The position numbers and the translations under genes are program-made. A DNA stretch of 15,467 nt from Prolixibacteraceae bacterium (GTDB lineage Bacteria > Bacteroidota > Bacteroidia > Bacteroidales > Prolixibacteraceae). Below the pieces are notes generated by a model. It had not been told where the DNA came from. It made no database searches and was given only the letters and a program-made list of their open reading frames with translations. Positions within the stretch are counted from its first letter, which is position 1; every line of letters begins with the position of its first letter. Positions 13,626 to 15,467 of this stretch are shown here, piece after piece. The DNA lies in assembly GCA_023228025.1 (NCBI GenBank), contig JALOCD010000103.1, positions 1-15,467 of the forward strand, in the 5' to 3' direction.

Positions 13626-14045
13626 ATGGATATGTTAGCAACTCTTGCCAAAGTGAACGTATGGGCTGTTATTTTGGCCGGTATCTCCTACCTGATCCTT
13701 GGTGCGCTCTGGTATTCCCCGCTTTTGTTTGGCAAGCTGTGGATGGAATTGAACGGCTTTACGGAAAAGGATTTGAAATCTAACAAACCGATGTGGATGA
13801 TCACGCTGCTCTCTTTTCTTTCGGCTTTTGTCGCCTCTTTTGTGATCTCCATGGTACTCGGTCCCCGTTCCAGTGGCGGGTTTGGAGCCATCATCGGGGC
13901 ATGTATCGCCGTTTTCTGGATTGCTATGTCAAAATTGACCAGTGTTTTATTTGAAAATCAGCCTGTTAAACTTTATTTACTCCATGCCAGTTTTGATCTG
14001 GTGGCATTTATGCTGATGGGGGCCATCGTGGGATTCTGGAGATAA
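13626..14045 (+). CDS. DUF1761 family membrane protein
   Basis: This 139-residue integral membrane protein has about four hydrophobic helices (roughly 12-35, 57-80, 85-108 and 115-138). The family pattern is visible: an N-terminal AVILAGISYLILGALWYSPLLFGKLWM (14-40), then a polar loop with the short NGFTEKDLKSNKP segment, and a last helix ending GAIVGFWR. DUF1761 members have no established biochemical role. An AT-rich 70-bp spacer separates it from trmN6. The start is clear, since upstream in-frame sequence has no other start. Confidence 0.82.
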   Translation: MDMLATLAKVNVWAVILAGISYLILGALWYSPLLFGKLWMELNGFTEKDLKSNKPMWMITLLSFLSAFVASFVISMVLGPRSSGGFGAIIGACIAVFWIAMSKLTSVLFENQPVKLYLLHASFDLVAFMLMGAIVGFWR

Positions 14046-14059
14046 TTGACAATAAAATC

Positions 14060-14092
14060 TCCTGTTTCTCAGTTTCCCCGTTTCTCAGTTTC
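14060..14092. repeat. Short pyrimidine tract with 15-bp period
   Basis: GTTTCTCAGTTTCCCC is followed by GTTTCTCAGTTTC in the 58-bp gap between the DUF1761 and DUF4105 genes. It resembles the GTTTCTCCGTTTC pieces in the duplicated unit at 180-200 and 493-508. Confidence 0.5.
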
Positions 14093-14103
14093 TTTTTTAA
14101 AGT

Positions 14104-15273
14104 ATGCGTAAAATATTTCTCCTCCTTCTTGCACTCTCCTCATTATCGTTGCAGGGCCACGCACAACCTTTGTCCCCATCCGCAAAGGTTAGTTTGCTCA
14201 TCTGTGCTCCCGGCGACGAGATTTACTCTTTTTTTGGCCATGCAGCCATCCGGGTACATGATCCGTTGTATGAAAAGGATATTGTATTCAATTATGGGGT
14301 TTTCAGTTTCCAAACATCCTATTTTATCTGGCGCTTTGCCAAAGGTGAAACAGACTATATGGTTGATGTGTGGAGGATGAGCACTTTTATGAGGGAATAC
14401 AAGGAAGATAAGCGGAAAGTGGTTGAGTATGAACTTATGCTCACGCCTGACGAACGTGAGTCCTTGTATGAATCGTTGGTCGAAAACTGCAAACCGGAGA
14501 ACAGGGTTTACCGTTATTCACACTTTGAAGACAACTGTTCAACCAGGCTGCGCGATCAGATAGAAAAAGCATTGGGTGGGAGAATCAAATACGATACTTC
14601 CGGGGATAAAAGGATGTCATTCAGAAACTTAATTGATCTCTACCTGCAGGACAATAGCTGGAGCGGATTCGGGATTAAGTTGGCATTGGGGATTCCTACA
14701 GACCATATCTCAACTTTTTCGCAGAAGATGTTTTTGCCTGATTATCTTGGAGATGATATGGCTAAAGCAACGGTTGTGCGGGATGGTGTTGGTTCTCCTG
14801 TTACCGGACCGGCCGTGGTTATTTTTGATGCCCCGCCCTTTGTGCGAAGCTTTTCTGTTACTTCGCCCGCCGTCGTTCTCCTTCTTTTTTTCTTTGTTGT
14901 GATCGTACTAACACAATGGGAGATGAAGAACAAGCGCAGGTTAGACTGGCTTGACATCACCGTTTTCATTGCCTTTGGCATTGCCGGAATGATCCTTTAT
15001 TTCACCACTTTTATCTCGGTGATGCCCTCCACCAAATGGAACCTCAATCTCATTTGGGCATTCCCGACCCATTTCCTTCTGGGAGTATTGTGGATATTTC
15101 CAACCATGCGGCCAAAATTGTTTTGGTATGTCCGCCTGACAGCCATCGTTACCACTTTATTTCTTGTTTCAATCTATTTCCTTCCCCAAACCTTCCATTG
15201 GCTGGTGGCGCCGTTGTGTTTGATTTTAATAATCCGTGCGGGAACGATTGTGATTATATTTAGTCGAAAATAA
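14104..15273 (+). CDS. DUF4105 (Lnb N-terminal periplasmic domain) protein with C-terminal membrane helices
   Basis: This is a 389-residue exported protein. Residues 1-21 are a signal peptide ending HAQ. Residues about 27-165 carry the DUF4105/Lnb_N pattern: SLLICAPGDEIYSFFGHAAIRV (His46), then FNYGVFSF, FIWRFAKGETDYMV, and YRYSHFEDNCSTRLRDQI (Cys145). The paired, conserved His and Cys suggest a papain-like thiol hydrolase site, but no reaction is established for the family. A linker with PVTGPAV precedes four to five membrane helices (about 253-271, 283-305, 313-333, 342-360, 363-385). It therefore looks like a periplasmic domain anchored by a membrane bundle, a layout I recall as common in Bacteroidetes. 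It lies 58 bp after the DUF1761 gene on the same strand; a functional link is not shown. Confidence 0.85.
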   Translation: MRKIFLLLLALSSLSLQGHAQPLSPSAKVSLLICAPGDEIYSFFGHAAIRVHDPLYEKDIVFNYGVFSFQTSYFIWRFAKGETDYMVDVWRMSTFMREYKEDKRKVVEYELMLTPDERESLYESLVENCKPENRVYRYSHFEDNCSTRLRDQIEKALGGRIKYDTSGDKRMSFRNLIDLYLQDNSWSGFGIKLALGIPTDHISTFSQKMFLPDYLGDDMAKATVVRDGVGSPVTGPAVVIFDAPPFVRSFSVTSPAVVLLLFFFVVIVLTQWEMKNKRRLDWLDITVFIAFGIAGMILYFTTFISVMPSTKWNLNLIWAFPTHFLLGVLWIFPTMRPKLFWYVRLTAIVTTLFLVSIYFLPQTFHWLVAPLCLILIIRAGTIVIIFSRK

Positions 15274-15274
15274 T

Positions 15275-15302
15275 CTACAATTCTTTAACCGCTACGCGGT
15301 AA
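15275..15302 (+). repeat. REP-like palindromic repeat, copy 1 (forward)
   Basis: CTACAATTCTTTA, then stem ACCGC-TAC-GCGGT, then AA. This copy starts right after the DUF4105 stop and could form a hairpin in its 3' untranslated region. Confidence 0.85.
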
Positions 15303-15328
15303 GGGGATTTGCGTATGGTATGATTGTT

Positions 15329-15356
15329 CTACAATACTTTAAGCCCTACGGGCTAA
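15329..15356 (+). repeat. REP-like palindromic repeat, copy 2 (forward, variant stem)
   Basis: CTACAATACTTTA is followed by stem AGCCC-TAC-GGGCT and AA. Two stem pairs differ from copy 1 and both are compensated on the other arm. It starts 54 bp after copy 1. Confidence 0.85.
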
Positions 15357-15391
15357 GGGTTGATTTGATGCTATTTGACAAGAAATTATAC

Positions 15392-15419
15392 TTACCGCGT
15401 AGCGGTTGCAGTATTGTAG
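15392..15419 (-). repeat. REP-like palindromic repeat, copy 3 (inverted)
   Basis: TTACCGCGTAGCGGT followed by TGCAGTATTGTAG is the reverse complement of the copy-1 type, with one or two substitutions. Confidence 0.85.
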
Positions 15420-15442
15420 AAACAGAATGAGCAAATGAATAT

Positions 15443-15467
15443 TTACCGCGTAGCGGTTAAAGTATTG
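15443..15467 (-). repeat. REP-like palindromic repeat, copy 4 (inverted, cut by window edge)
   Basis: TTACCGCGTAGCGGTTAAAG followed by TATTG is the inverted copy-1 type. It begins 51 bp after copy 3 and runs off the window. Confidence 0.8.

Noticed and set aside
15275..15467. CRISPR-like array (about 28-bp repeats with 23-35-bp spacers)
   Set aside because: Repeats switch orientation midway, differ in the stem and have unequal spacers, and there are no cas genes; this fits REP/BIME-type repeats better.

Overview
The window looks like a chromosomal stretch of a member of the Bacteroidota (Bacteroidetes), probably Bacteroidales/Marinilabiliales-like. Four things point there: a single-chain SecD-SecF fusion of about 1,010 residues; -7 promoter elements of the TANNTTTG type (8545, 11744, and 2534 with a matching TTTG 20 nt upstream); LolD, TrmN6, DUF1761 and DUF4105 proteins of the kind common in that phylum; and intergenic DNA full of palindromic and pyrimidine-rich repeats. 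No ribosomal RNA, tRNA, CRISPR array or phage structural gene was seen.

Left part (1-4711) is accessory. A 314-bp-period duplicated noncoding unit and a 35-bp tandem repeat (1-639) abut the stop codon of a leftward, secreted family-6 polysaccharide lyase (PL6; alginate or dermatan type). A repeat-bearing spacer follows, then a well-formed promoter, a small hypothetical ORF carrying one arm of an inverted palindromic repeat, and a Bro-N domain protein. Next come a flavodoxin-fold NAD(P)H:FMN reductase and, overlapping it, the first half of an exported PQQ-type beta-propeller protein.

Middle (4712-6459): an IS1634-like insertion sequence with a leftward DDE transposase and 14-bp imperfect terminal inverted repeats. 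Its two ends cut the propeller gene on the left and the extreme 3' end of an NhaD-type Na+/H+ antiporter gene on the right. The rest of the propeller gene is absent and I see no target duplication, so the site looks like an IS-associated deletion or rearrangement rather than a simple insertion.

Right part (6430-15273) looks like a housekeeping envelope region. It holds nhaD (leftward), a small retropepsin-like aspartyl protease, secDF with a clear intrinsic terminator, a tatA-like gene tightly coupled to lolD, a tRNA m6A methyltransferase (trmN6), a DUF1761 membrane protein and a DUF4105 exported/membrane protein. Protein export (SecDF, TatA) and lipoprotein release (LolD) lie side by side, but only the TatA-LolD pair is close enough (2 nt) to imply co-transcription. 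The right edge (15275-15467) is a cluster of four REP-like palindromic repeats, two direct and two inverted, with compensatory stem changes. I found no convincing new multi-gene system. The most informative unexplained signals are the IS junction, the REP-like cluster, and the several families of inverted-repeat elements between genes.
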